This document shows positions 7,380-15,146 of a DNA stretch of 37,030 nucleotides, piece after piece. The translations under genes and the position numbers were made by a program. Below the pieces are notes generated by a model. The model ran no database searches. It was not told the origin of the DNA and saw only the letters and a list, made by a program, of their open reading frames with translations. Each line of letters opens with the position of its first letter. Position 1 is the first letter of the stretch. The DNA is from Bacteroidia bacterium (GTDB lineage Bacteria > Bacteroidota > Bacteroidia > Palsa-965). The stretch is from the NCBI GenBank assembly GCA_023151315.1, contig JAKLJE010000007.1, positions 1-37,030 on the forward strand, in the 5' to 3' direction.

Positions 7380-9275
7380 ATGAGCGAAGCTATCAAGCAC
7401 GAGTGCGGGATTGCACTTATTCGTTTACGTAAACCTCTCCAATATTTTATTGACAAATACGGCACGCCCATGTACGGGCTGAATAAACTGTATTTGCTCA
7501 TGGAGAAACAGCACAATCGCGGACAGGACGGTGCTGGCGTAGCAACAATCAAATTCGATGTTCCTCCGGGAACGCGTTACATCAGTCGTTACAGATCCAC
7601 TTCTCCAAGTGCGATCAAAGAAATCTTCGGAAAGATCAACGACAAATTCGCTAACGTACACAACAAGAATCCTGAACGACTGAAAGATGCTGAATGGGTA
7701 AAGCGTCACGTTGCATTCTCCGGCGAATTACTCCTTGGTCATCTTCGTTACGGAACATACGGCGGCAACAGTATTGAAAACTGCCACCCGTTTCTTCGTC
7801 AGAACAACTGGATCACAAGAAATCTTGTTGTTGCAGGAAACTTCAACCTTACGAATGTTGATGAACTGTTTCAGCATCTGGTTGAACTCGGTCAGCATCC
7901 GAAAGAGAAGGCCGATACTGTTACCGTAATGGAAAAAATCGGACACTTCCTCGATCGTGAGGTTGAAAATATTTTCCACAAGTACAAAGACCTTGGACAT
8001 TCAAACGAAGAAATCACAGGGCTCATTGCACGCGATCTCGACATTCAGAAAATTCTGAAAGACGCTTCGAAAAAATGGGACGGTGGATATTCCATGGCCG
8101 GAATGTTCGGACATGGCGATGCATTTGTGTTACGCGACCCGAACGGAATTCGTCCTGCACATTGGTATATGGATGATGAAGTTGTTGTTGTGACATCAGA
8201 GCGTCCGCAGATCATGACTGCGTTTAATGTACCTGCGGAAAAAATTCAGGAAATAAAACCGGGTCATGCTTTGATCATTCGTAAGAATGGAGATGTTCTG
8301 GAAAAACAAGTGCGCACTCCTAAGGAAAGAAAGTCCTGTTCCTTCGAACGGATTTATTTCTCACGCGGCAACGACAAAGACATTTATCAGGAGCGAAAAA
8401 ACCTCGGACGTCAATTAACGCCTTCGGTTCTGAAATCCATTGACTACGATCTGAAGAATTCCGTTTTCTCTTTCATTCCGAATACTGCTGAAGTTGCGTT
8501 TTACGGAATGGTGGAAGGATTGCATCATTATCTGAACACTGTGAAGCGTCACAAGATTCTTACAATGGAAAATGTTGCGGATCCTGAATTATCTGAGATT
8601 CTGAATATGCAACCGCGTATTGAGAAAATCGCATTGAAAGATGCGAAGCTTCGCACGTTTATTACCAGCGATTCACAGCGCGGTGATATGGTTTCTCACG
8701 TTTACGATACCACATACGGAGTAGTGAAACCGGGAGATAATCTTGTTGTGCTGGATGATTCCATTGTTCGCGGAACAACCTTGCGTCAGAGTATCATCAA
8801 AATTCTGGATCGTCTGGGACCGAAGAAAATCGTGATTGTTTCGTCCGCTCCGCAAATACGCTATCCGGATTGTTACGGAATTGATATGGCGAAGATGGGC
8901 GACTTCATTGCATTCCAGGCGGCAGTGGAACTGATTCGCGAAAATCACATGGATGATCTTCTCGATGAAGTTTACGCCAAAGCAAAAGAGCAGGAATCGT
9001 ATCCTGCAGACAAAGTGGTGAACGTTGTGAAAGAAGTGTATCAGCCTTTCACTGCTGAAGATATTTCGAAGAAAATTTCTCAGCTGCTCACACCGGTTGG
9101 AATCAATGCAGAAGTGGAAATCATTTACCAATCCATTGAAGGATTGCACAATGCATGTCCGAACAACACGGGTGATTGGTACTTCACAGGAAATTATCCT
9201 ACGTGGGGCGGTAATCGCGTTGTGAACCGATCTTACATGAATTACATGGAAGGCAAATCCGTTCGCGCGTACTGA
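7380..9275 (+). CDS. purF: Amidophosphoribosyltransferase, long (PurF-like) form
   Basis: The 631-aa protein joins an N-terminal class II glutamine amidotransferase domain to a C-terminal phosphoribosyltransferase domain, as in the first committed enzyme of purine synthesis (PRPP + glutamine to phosphoribosylamine). The expected nucleophile is Cys9 (KHECGIALI), which needs removal of an eight-residue propeptide. Further landmarks are KQHNRGQDGAGVATI, LLGHLRYGTYGG, GGYSMAGMFGHGDAFVLRDP and the PRPP loop VVLDDSIVRGTT (about residues 456-467). It is clearly longer than the usual 470-510 aa, with extra sequence in the glutaminase half and at the C-terminus. It may therefore be a second PurF-type enzyme specific to Bacteroidota rather than the only one. 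Its stop overlaps the next gene's ATG. Confidence 0.85.
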   Translation: MSEAIKHECGIALIRLRKPLQYFIDKYGTPMYGLNKLYLLMEKQHNRGQDGAGVATIKFDVPPGTRYISRYRSTSPSAIKEIFGKINDKFANVHNKNPERLKDAEWVKRHVAFSGELLLGHLRYGTYGGNSIENCHPFLRQNNWITRNLVVAGNFNLTNVDELFQHLVELGQHPKEKADTVTVMEKIGHFLDREVENIFHKYKDLGHSNEEITGLIARDLDIQKILKDASKKWDGGYSMAGMFGHGDAFVLRDPNGIRPAHWYMDDEVVVVTSERPQIMTAFNVPAEKIQEIKPGHALIIRKNGDVLEKQVRTPKERKSCSFERIYFSRGNDKDIYQERKNLGRQLTPSVLKSIDYDLKNSVFSFIPNTAEVAFYGMVEGLHHYLNTVKRHKILTMENVADPELSEILNMQPRIEKIALKDAKLRTFITSDSQRGDMVSHVYDTTYGVVKPGDNLVVLDDSIVRGTTLRQSIIKILDRLGPKKIVIVSSAPQIRYPDCYGIDMAKMGDFIAFQAAVELIRENHMDDLLDEVYAKAKEQESYPADKVVNVVKEVYQPFTAEDISKKISQLLTPVGINAEVEIIYQSIEGLHNACPNNTGDWYFTGNYPTWGGNRVVNRSYMNYMEGKSVRAY

Positions 9276-9973
9276 TGCCGGGAATAGTTGAGCAGATCAG
9301 AAGTACTCCTCTTCCGTGGTTTTTGAAACGGAAGGCGATTAAGATATTTCTGATTATTGTTGGTGTCGCTTTCATTGGTGGCTGCGTGATGTCGTGGATG
9401 ATGTATCAGGAATCTCTTGACGGACATCATCGTCATTACACTACTAAACGAATTCTTGAACCGTTGTGGATGTTACCTGCGATCATCGGAATGATCTATG
9501 CGATTATTCTGATGATGTGGATGATCATTAAGCTGAAGCAATTCCGTAATCGCATGTTCTCTCGTATTCCTGATATGTTTTCAACGCAGGAAGTAAATCT
9601 TCAGGATGGCGAAAAGCAATTGAACATCGAATACATAACGGGTCGTCAGTCGCCGGGTACAATTCCCAAGATGGGGCAGTTCCGTATTACGGATCGCCGT
9701 GTAATTCATACACCAACGGTTTCTGTGAAACGCGTTGGAGTTCTTGCAGGATTGGATGAACCTGACGTGAGTTTCAGTATTCCGTTAAGCGACATTCGTC
9801 AATGCGGATTCGGATTAAACGAAAAATATCCCGATCATTTCACAGTGATTACATTGAACGGAGAGGAACATCGGTTCGGTCCGATTAAAGTGAAAGACGG
9901 AATCAGAAATGCAATGCAGCAACTCGGATGGAAAAAATCCGAAATCGGAACAATATTGTATTGGTTTCGTTGA
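9275..9973 (+). CDS. Two-helix membrane protein with C-terminal soluble domain, unknown function
   Basis: The 232-aa product has two transmembrane segments (about 22-43, FLIIVGVAFIGGCVMSW; and 66-88, WMLPAIIGMIYAIILMMWMI) separated by a short His-rich loop. A 140-residue soluble domain of alternating beta strands follows (GQFRITDRRVIHTPTVSV, ISFSIPLSDIRQCGFGL-like pattern, HFTVITLNGEEHRFGPI). The strand pattern ending in a helix recalls bacterial PH-like domains, but that is a guess. The ATG shares one base with the TGA of the purF-like gene (TGATG), so translation is probably coupled and the two products may work together. Its stop is only 3 bp from the stop of the convergent operon. Confidence 0.8.
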   Translation: MPGIVEQIRSTPLPWFLKRKAIKIFLIIVGVAFIGGCVMSWMMYQESLDGHHRHYTTKRILEPLWMLPAIIGMIYAIILMMWMIIKLKQFRNRMFSRIPDMFSTQEVNLQDGEKQLNIEYITGRQSPGTIPKMGQFRITDRRVIHTPTVSVKRVGVLAGLDEPDVSFSIPLSDIRQCGFGLNEKYPDHFTVITLNGEEHRFGPIKVKDGIRNAMQQLGWKKSEIGTILYWFR

Positions 9974-9976
9974 ATT

Positions 9977-10345
9977 CTATTTACGTTGCGGTGGTGATTT
10001 CACAGGGAAATATGCGCCTGCGATGTAGTATTGATCCGAAATTCTGTAACGACGTCCTGAAGAATCTTTAGCAATAATTTCAGTAAACAGAATACGCGTT
10101 CCCGGTGGTGCCTCACGCGGCGGACTTAATCGCGGACCGTACATGTGAACAACCACCCAAATGTTTCCCATTCCCGATTTGTATTCGGCCGTATACGAAA
10201 TCACTGTGTCTCCATTCCATGCTGTGTCCAGTCGTGGCAATTGTGTTGCAGCAACAACAGGACGCGGTTGTTTCTTTTTCACGTGGAAGGTGTCCTGAGC
10301 GTGAATGAAATTCGCAAACATCAGGAATACAAGCAGACAGCGCAT
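9977..10345 (-). CDS. Small secreted protein of unknown function
   Basis: The 122-aa product begins with a clear signal peptide (MRCLLVFLMFANFIHAQ, cleavage likely after HA). The mature part is a basic, Pro-rich segment (KKKQPRPVV) followed by a beta-rich region (WNGDTVISYTAEYKSGMG, RRYRISDQYYIAG). No known family is recognised. It is the last gene of the suf-DUF2480 operon, 31 nt after DUF2480. It may simply be co-transcribed, since nothing in it suggests iron or cluster binding (only Cys3, in the signal peptide). It ends 3 bp from the stop of the convergent membrane-protein gene, leaving no room for a separate terminator. Confidence 0.75.
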   Translation of the reverse strand: MRCLLVFLMFANFIHAQDTFHVKKKQPRPVVAATQLPRLDTAWNGDTVISYTAEYKSGMGNIWVVVHMYGPRLSPPREAPPGTRILFTEIIAKDSSGRRYRISDQYYIAGAYFPVKSPPQRK

Positions 10346-10376
10346 TAACGAATTTAAGGCAAGCGCTGATTAAATC

Positions 10377-10883
10377 CTATTTCGGTCTCTTATACACCGG
10401 CACCGTAGAACACGGCTCTCCATACATAATGCTTTTCACCACCGGCTGCAGCACACGTGTCAATTCTATGTAAGCTGTTTTGGGAACAGGCTTATCGCCG
10501 CAACCTTTAATCACCACACGTGCGTCACGGTATTGCTCTGAATCAAATGCGGATAAAACCTCAGTGAACAAAACCGTCTCCAGTTTTTCCAAATCACCGA
10601 ACACAATTTTTTTAGCGAAAGGCTGCAACGCTGATGCAAGCAGCATCCACGACCAATCCGGAATGATTGCATCAGCTGTACAAGTGATTGCGACAAACTT
10701 GTTTTTGTATTGCGACCAATCGTGCATTGCGATGTATTCACGAAAATCTTTTTCGCGCAATATCAATCCCTGAAACAATTGATCTTTAATATCCAACAAT
10801 ACGCGTTCGCCCGCAGGATACATTTCCCCGAGATCCAGCGTTATCAATCCGCTGTTCGCTACTCTGTTGGTGATTTCTTCCAT
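10377..10883 (-). CDS. DUF2480 family protein
   Basis: The 168-aa soluble protein matches the Bacteroidota family DUF2480 as I remember it: MEEITNRVANSGLITLDL at the start, LDIKDQLFQGLILREKDFRE, HDWSQYKNKFVAITC and ADAIIPDWSWMLLASALQP in the middle, and a conserved Cys/Gly segment (VVIKGCGDKPVP) near the end. The biochemical role is unknown. Genes of this family commonly sit beside suf genes, and here it follows the DUF59 gene, which suggests a part in Fe-S protein maturation. An 86-nt gap containing a palindromic repeat separates it from the DUF59 gene. Family assignment is from memory of the motif pattern, not a search. Confidence 0.8.
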   Translation of the reverse strand: MEEITNRVANSGLITLDLGEMYPAGERVLLDIKDQLFQGLILREKDFREYIAMHDWSQYKNKFVAITCTADAIIPDWSWMLLASALQPFAKKIVFGDLEKLETVLFTEVLSAFDSEQYRDARVVIKGCGDKPVPKTAYIELTRVLQPVVKSIMYGEPCSTVPVYKRPK

Positions 10884-10901
10884 TTCAAATTCCCGGTCAT
10901 C

Positions 10902-10967
10902 CTTCGGCTTCGCTCAGTCTGACACAGAACCAGATCATTGCAGGTATGAGACTGAGCGGAGTCGAAG
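10902..10967. repeat. Palindromic intergenic repeat in the suf operon
   Basis: The arms 10902-10920 and 10949-10967 pair over 17 of 19 positions around a 28-nt centre. The core CGCTCAGTCT/AGACTGAGCG and the flanking CTTCG/CGAAG look like a REP-like dispersed hairpin element I have seen in other Bacteroidota intergenic regions. It begins 1 nt after the DUF59 stop codon (10969-10971, minus strand) and sits between it and the DUF2480 start, so it would form a hairpin in the operon mRNA. Confidence 0.75.
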
Positions 10968-10968
10968 T

Positions 10969-11298
10969 TTACATAAATCCTAATTCCAGTTGTGCCACTT
11001 CACTCATCATCTCTTTATCCCAAGGCGGATCAAAAGTGATTTCAACTTTTGAAGATTTTAATTCCGGAATATCTCGTGTCTTCTGCTCCACTTCCGCCGG
11101 TAAGGTTTCTGCTGCCGGACAATTCGGAGAAGTCAATGTCATGCGGATCAACAATTCCTTATCATCATTGATATTGATTTCGTAAATCAATCCAAGTTCC
11201 CAGATGTCAACCGGAATCTCCGGATCGAAGCAGGTCTTGATTGCATCAATCACCTTCTGCCCCAATGCAGCGTCCTTAGATATAATGATTGTGTTCAT
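10969..11298 (-). CDS. sufT: DUF59/MIP18-family Fe-S assembly protein (SufT-like)
   Basis: The 109-aa product is a single DUF59 domain. The hallmarks are the DPEIPV motif (25-30), WELGLIYEI, the conserved cysteine Cys60 in TLTSPNCPAAETLP, and FDPPWDKEMMSEVAQLELG at the C-terminus. Family members help transfer Fe-S clusters to target proteins. Stand-alone members inside suf operons are called SufT. It starts 3 nt after the sufE stop and is followed by the palindromic repeat and DUF2480. The length is normal for the family. Assignment to Fe-S transfer rests on the family and on operon position. Confidence 0.88.
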   Translation of the reverse strand: MNTIIISKDAALGQKVIDAIKTCFDPEIPVDIWELGLIYEININDDKELLIRMTLTSPNCPAAETLPAEVEQKTRDIPELKSSKVEITFDPPWDKEMMSEVAQLELGFM

Positions 11299-11301
11299 GT
11301 T

Positions 11302-11724
11302 CTAGTTCTTTGCAGTTAATGCAAGTGCATCCAGTTTCATTTGCTTCACCATGGACAGCAATCCGTTGGCCCGGGTTGGTGAAAGATGTTCCTTCAATCC
11401 GATTTTCTCAATGAAATCCAAAGGTGCGTCCACAATCTCCTTTGGTGTATGTTCCGAAAGTACGCGCACCATCAGCGCAACAATTCCTTTCGTGATGATT
11501 GCATCGCTGTCTGCGTGATAAACAACTTTGCCGTCTTTCAACTCCGTGTACAACCACACCCGGCTCTGACAACCTTTGATCAGGCGATCATCGGTTTTCC
11601 ATTCCGCGTTCATCGGCGCGAGTGTTTTTCCCAGGTCAATGATGTACTGGTACTTGTCATCCCATTGATCAAACATTGCGAAATCCTCAACGATTTCATT
11701 TTCCGTTTCTGCAATTGTTGCCAT
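11302..11724 (-). CDS. sufE: Cysteine desulfuration protein SufE
   Basis: The 140-aa SufE-fold protein accepts persulfide sulfur from SufS and passes it to the SufBCD scaffold. The acceptor cysteine is Cys52 in the conserved loop DDRLIKGCQSRVWL. FDQWDDKYQYIIDLGK near the N-terminus and HLSPTRANGLLSMVKQMK near the C-terminus are also typical. Its ATG shares one base with the sufS stop (TGATG), so the two partners are probably made in a fixed ratio. No anomalies. Confidence 0.95.
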   Translation of the reverse strand: MATIAETENEIVEDFAMFDQWDDKYQYIIDLGKTLAPMNAEWKTDDRLIKGCQSRVWLYTELKDGKVVYHADSDAIITKGIVALMVRVLSEHTPKEIVDAPLDFIEKIGLKEHLSPTRANGLLSMVKQMKLDALALTAKN

Positions 11725-12968
11725 CAGCTCAACATCTTTATCGCTTTCTCCAACGCGGCAATCAACCGGTCGGAATCATCTTTCGTATTATAAACTCCGA
11801 ATGAAACACGAACGGTTCCCGGAACATTATAGCGCTGCATCAACGGCTGTGTGCAATGATGTCCTGTACGCACTGCTATTCCTTGCTGATCCAGAATTGT
11901 TCCCACATCAAACGGATGAACACCTTTCACATTAAAAGAAATTACGCCCGCTTTGTGCTCGGCATTTCCAATGATCTCAACGTTTTCAAACTCATGCAGG
12001 CGCTGCGTTGTGTAAACGAGCAACTCCTGCTCATGTGCAGCAATCACTTCCATTCCGATTGCGTTGATGTAATCCAACGCGTAACCCAATCCTATCGCAC
12101 CTTCAATATTCGGTGTGCCGGCTTCATACTTCAGCGGACCGTCAACGTATTCTGTTTTTTCGAATGTAACTGTCTTGATTGTTCCGCCGCCGGTTTGCCA
12201 GGTGCTCATCTCGCTGTAACGCGATTGCTTCACATAACAAACTCCGATTCCTGTTGGTCCGTAAACTTTGTGCCCCGAGAAAGCATAGAAGTCACAACCG
12301 ATTTCCTGTACATCCGCTTTCATGTGCGGAACAGCTTGCGCTCCGTCTATGAAAACCGGAATTCCCATTGCATGAGCTGCAGAAGTGATTTCTTTCACCG
12401 GGTTGATCGTGCCCAATGTATTCGAAACGTGAGTACAGGAAACGAGTTTCACTTTACTGTTCAGTAAAGAAGCAAAGTGATTCATGTCCAGACTTCCGTC
12501 GTCATTCACTGAAACAACTTTCAATGTTGCATTCTTCTCATGACACAATTGTTGCCAAGGGAGAATATTGGAATGATGTTCCATTCCTGTAATCACTACT
12601 TCGTCTCCGGGATTCAATCTTGAACGCAGAAACGCTTCTGCAATCAGATTGACGCTTGCCGTTGTTCCTGCGGTGAAAATTATTTCATTTTCATCAGCGG
12701 CGTTAAGATGCTTCTGTACTTTCTTTCTTGCATTCTCATAAGCAGCAGAAGCAACCTGACTCAAATGATGAACACCACGATGGATATTCGCGTTGTAAGA
12801 TGAGTAATAAGCATGAATCGCATCAATTACCTGTTTAGGCTTTTGCGCTGTTGCTCCACTGTCGAAATACACGAGCGGTTTTCCATTTACAGACTGAGTA
12901 AGAATCGGAAAGTCGGCGCGTACTTTAGTAACGCTGAACGTAACAGGTATTGAAGACGGCGTGTTCAT
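11724..12968 (-). CDS. sufS: Cysteine desulfurase SufS
   Basis: The 414-aa class V aminotransferase-fold enzyme uses PLP to take sulfur from cysteine, giving alanine and a protein persulfide. The PLP lysine is Lys234 (FSGHKVYGPTGIGV). The persulfide cysteine is Cys372 (VRTGHHCTQPLMQRY), in the short-loop context of group II (SufS-type) desulfurases. Other landmarks are YFDSGATAQKP, NIHRGVHHLS and the PLP-binding FTAGTTASVNLIA. It starts 1 nt after the sufD stop and overlaps sufE. Length and motifs are complete. Confidence 0.96.
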   Translation of the reverse strand: MNTPSSIPVTFSVTKVRADFPILTQSVNGKPLVYFDSGATAQKPKQVIDAIHAYYSSYNANIHRGVHHLSQVASAAYENARKKVQKHLNAADENEIIFTAGTTASVNLIAEAFLRSRLNPGDEVVITGMEHHSNILPWQQLCHEKNATLKVVSVNDDGSLDMNHFASLLNSKVKLVSCTHVSNTLGTINPVKEITSAAHAMGIPVFIDGAQAVPHMKADVQEIGCDFYAFSGHKVYGPTGIGVCYVKQSRYSEMSTWQTGGGTIKTVTFEKTEYVDGPLKYEAGTPNIEGAIGLGYALDYINAIGMEVIAAHEQELLVYTTQRLHEFENVEIIGNAEHKAGVISFNVKGVHPFDVGTILDQQGIAVRTGHHCTQPLMQRYNVPGTVRVSFGVYNTKDDSDRLIAALEKAIKMLS

Positions 12969-12969
12969 T

Positions 12970-14271
12970 TCAGCTCATCAAATGATTCAAGCGATTATCG
13001 AGATATGCTTTGATGGCTTCATCAGGAACGTTGTTCACCACTTCTTCCGCGAAAGCACGCACGAGCATTTTTCTTGCTGAGGCCTCTCCTACTCCGCGTG
13101 CGCGCAGGTAGAACATTGCGTCTTCGTCCAAACGACCTGTTGATGTTCCGTGAGAACATTTCACATCGTCAGCGTAAATTTCCAGCTGTGGTTTTGTGTT
13201 AACGGTTGCGTCATCGCTGAGCAGAATATTTCTGTTCGTTTGATACGCGTTGGTTTTCTGGGCATCACGACGAACAAATATTTTCCCATTGAACACGGCA
13301 GTTGACTTCCCGTCAACAACGCCTTTATACAATTCGTTACTCATGCAATTCGGAATGGCGTGATCAACAATTGTGTGATTATCCACAACGCGATTGCCGT
13401 TGGTAACGTACAAACCGTAAAGATGCGATTCAGTATGTTCTTGTGTGAATGAAATATTCAGATTGTTGCGTACCCAAGCACCGCCGAATGAAAATGTGTA
13501 CGTGCAGTAATTACTTCCTGACTCCGCCACTACACATGTTGTATTCATTTGATGCGCTGCATCACCTTCCGTTTGAATACGGTAGTGATTCAGTTTCGCT
13601 CCTTTGTGAACCATTACTTCCGTTACAACGTTGGTAAGAGTTTTTACAGGGCCAATCGAATCGAAACTTTCGATAACGTTGAGAGAAGAATCAACTTCAG
13701 CAACAATAAGGTTTCTCGGATGGAATGTTGATGCTGCTTCGTTAGACGCAATGTGCACCACATGAACCGGAATATTACAAGTTGCGCCTTTCGCGATGTG
13801 AATGAACACACCGCTTTCATTCATCGCTGTATTCCACGCAATGAATGCGTCTGAAGAATCATTAGCAATTGTGCTGTGATACTTCTTCGCAATTGCATCA
13901 GAAACCACAGCGTCCGCAATGGATTTCACAGTTACTCCTGCAGGCAATCGATCCAGTTTGCTGAGTTCCGGAATGAAAATTCCGTTTACGATCACAACTT
14001 TTGCAGCGCCGGGAGCAATCGTCATCTCTTCCACATCGTGTGACGTCACAGGACGTACAACATTGGCCTTCGCCATGAATTCTCCGAGACGGAAAAGTCC
14101 CTCCGGATTGATGTACTTGTAATCTTCGTGTCGCTTTGTAGGAACTCCCATTCTGCGGAATTCATCCAAAGCATTCTTACGGGCACTGGCGTTCCCGGCA
14201 AGAGAAACGAGTTTCGCTTCACTGCCGCTGAGAATGCGCTCCGTCAATTTATTTTCTGTCATCACATTCAT
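12970..14271 (-). CDS. sufD: Fe-S cluster assembly protein SufD
   Basis: The 433-aa beta-helix protein partners with SufB and the ATPase SufC to build Fe-S clusters. Recognisable parts are the N-terminal RRMGVPTKRHEDYKYIN region, the central beta-helix with VHIASNEAASTFHPRN and GAKLNHYRIQ, and the C-terminal KPQLEIYADDVKCSHGTSTG with DEDAMFYLRARGV, the classic SufB/SufD signature. It overlaps the sufC stop by four bases (ATGA), indicating coupled translation. A second Met at codon 4 could also serve as start. The overlap favours the first. Confidence 0.94.
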   Translation of the reverse strand: MNVMTENKLTERILSGSEAKLVSLAGNASARKNALDEFRRMGVPTKRHEDYKYINPEGLFRLGEFMAKANVVRPVTSHDVEEMTIAPGAAKVVIVNGIFIPELSKLDRLPAGVTVKSIADAVVSDAIAKKYHSTIANDSSDAFIAWNTAMNESGVFIHIAKGATCNIPVHVVHIASNEAASTFHPRNLIVAEVDSSLNVIESFDSIGPVKTLTNVVTEVMVHKGAKLNHYRIQTEGDAAHQMNTTCVVAESGSNYCTYTFSFGGAWVRNNLNISFTQEHTESHLYGLYVTNGNRVVDNHTIVDHAIPNCMSNELYKGVVDGKSTAVFNGKIFVRRDAQKTNAYQTNRNILLSDDATVNTKPQLEIYADDVKCSHGTSTGRLDEDAMFYLRARGVGEASARKMLVRAFAEEVVNNVPDEAIKAYLDNRLNHLMS

Positions 14272-15029
14272 ACCGCAGCGTTCTGAGCGTCTGACTTAAT
14301 CCAATCGTAACCTTTTTCTTCCAACTCGAGTGCGAGTTCCTTCGGTCCTGTTTTTACGATACGTCCGTTATAGAGTACGTGAACGTAATCAGGAACAATA
14401 TAATCGAGCAAACGCTGATAGTGTGTTACAACTATGAATGATCGCTCAGGACTTCTGAGTTTGTTTACTCCGTTCGCAACAATGCGGAGTGCATCAATAT
14501 CAAGACCTGAATCTGTTTCATCAAGAATTCCAAGTGTTGGTTCCAGCATTGCCATCTGGAAAATCTCGTTGCGTTTCTTTTCTCCGCCGGAGAATCCTTC
14601 GTTCACAGAACGATTAGCGAGTTTGCCATCGAGTTCAACAAGCTTTTGTTTCTCTTTCACGAGAGCCAAAAACTGTTTCGGATCAATTGGATCCAAACCT
14701 TTGTACTCGCGGATTTCATTGATTGCTGTTTTCAGGAAGTTGATGTTGCTCACTCCCGGAATCTCTATCGGATACTGAAATGCGAGGAACAAACCTTCAC
14801 GCGCGCGGTCTTCTGCAGAAAGTTCAATCAGATTCTTTCCGTTGAAAGTTACTTCACCTTCTGTCACTTCATAATCTTCACGTCCTGCAAGAACAGAAGC
14901 TAACGTGCTTTTCCCTGAACCGTTCGGTCCCATTATAGCGTGAACTTCGCCCGGTTTCACTTCAAGATTCAAGCCCTTGAGGATCTCTTTTCCTTCAACG
15001 GATGCATGCAGATTTTTTATTGAAATCAT
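14268..15029 (-). CDS. sufC: Fe-S assembly ATPase SufC
   Basis: The 253-aa ABC-type ATPase energises the SufBCD scaffold. It has Walker A (GPNGSGKST, 34-42), the SufC-type Q-loop region FLAFQYPIEIPGVSN, the ABC signature (FSGGEKKRNE, from 147), Walker B with LGILDETDSGLD (166-177) and the switch histidine in FIVVTHYQRLLDY. The frame extends 13 codons upstream to 15068, but that stretch lies in the palindromic repeat before the gene and is not conserved-looking. The Met at 15029 gives the standard N-terminus MISIKNLHAS. The gene overlaps sufD by four bases. Confidence 0.95.
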   Translation of the reverse strand: MISIKNLHASVEGKEILKGLNLEVKPGEVHAIMGPNGSGKSTLASVLAGREDYEVTEGEVTFNGKNLIELSAEDRAREGLFLAFQYPIEIPGVSNINFLKTAINEIREYKGLDPIDPKQFLALVKEKQKLVELDGKLANRSVNEGFSGGEKKRNEIFQMAMLEPTLGILDETDSGLDIDALRIVANGVNKLRSPERSFIVVTHYQRLLDYIVPDYVHVLYNGRIVKTGPKELALELEEKGYDWIKSDAQNAAV

Positions 15030-15043
15030 TGGTATTTTTTTTG

Positions 15044-15129
15044 AACCACATAGACACATAAGGCGCATCAGATTTCACTTGAGAATCCCTACTGTGAAAC
15101 CTAAGTTTTCTTTGTGACTATGTGGTGAA
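15044..15129. repeat. Inverted-repeat insert between sufB and sufC
   Basis: CCACATAGACACATAAGG at about 15046 is mirrored by the reverse complement of TTTGTGACTATGTGGTGAA at 15111-15129. The core CCACATAG/CTATGTGG pairs perfectly and the next bases pair in part. This resembles dispersed CACATAGnCACA repeats common in Bacteroidota intergenic DNA. It makes the 117-nt sufB-sufC gap the longest in this operon, whose other core junctions are 4 nt or less. Confidence 0.6.
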
Positions 15130-15146
15130 TTTTTTCATTATAGTTA

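Noticed and set aside
15030-15068. Thirteen-codon upstream extension of SufC
   Set aside because: It lies in the inverted-repeat insert. SufC proteins normally start at the equivalent of the Met at 15029.
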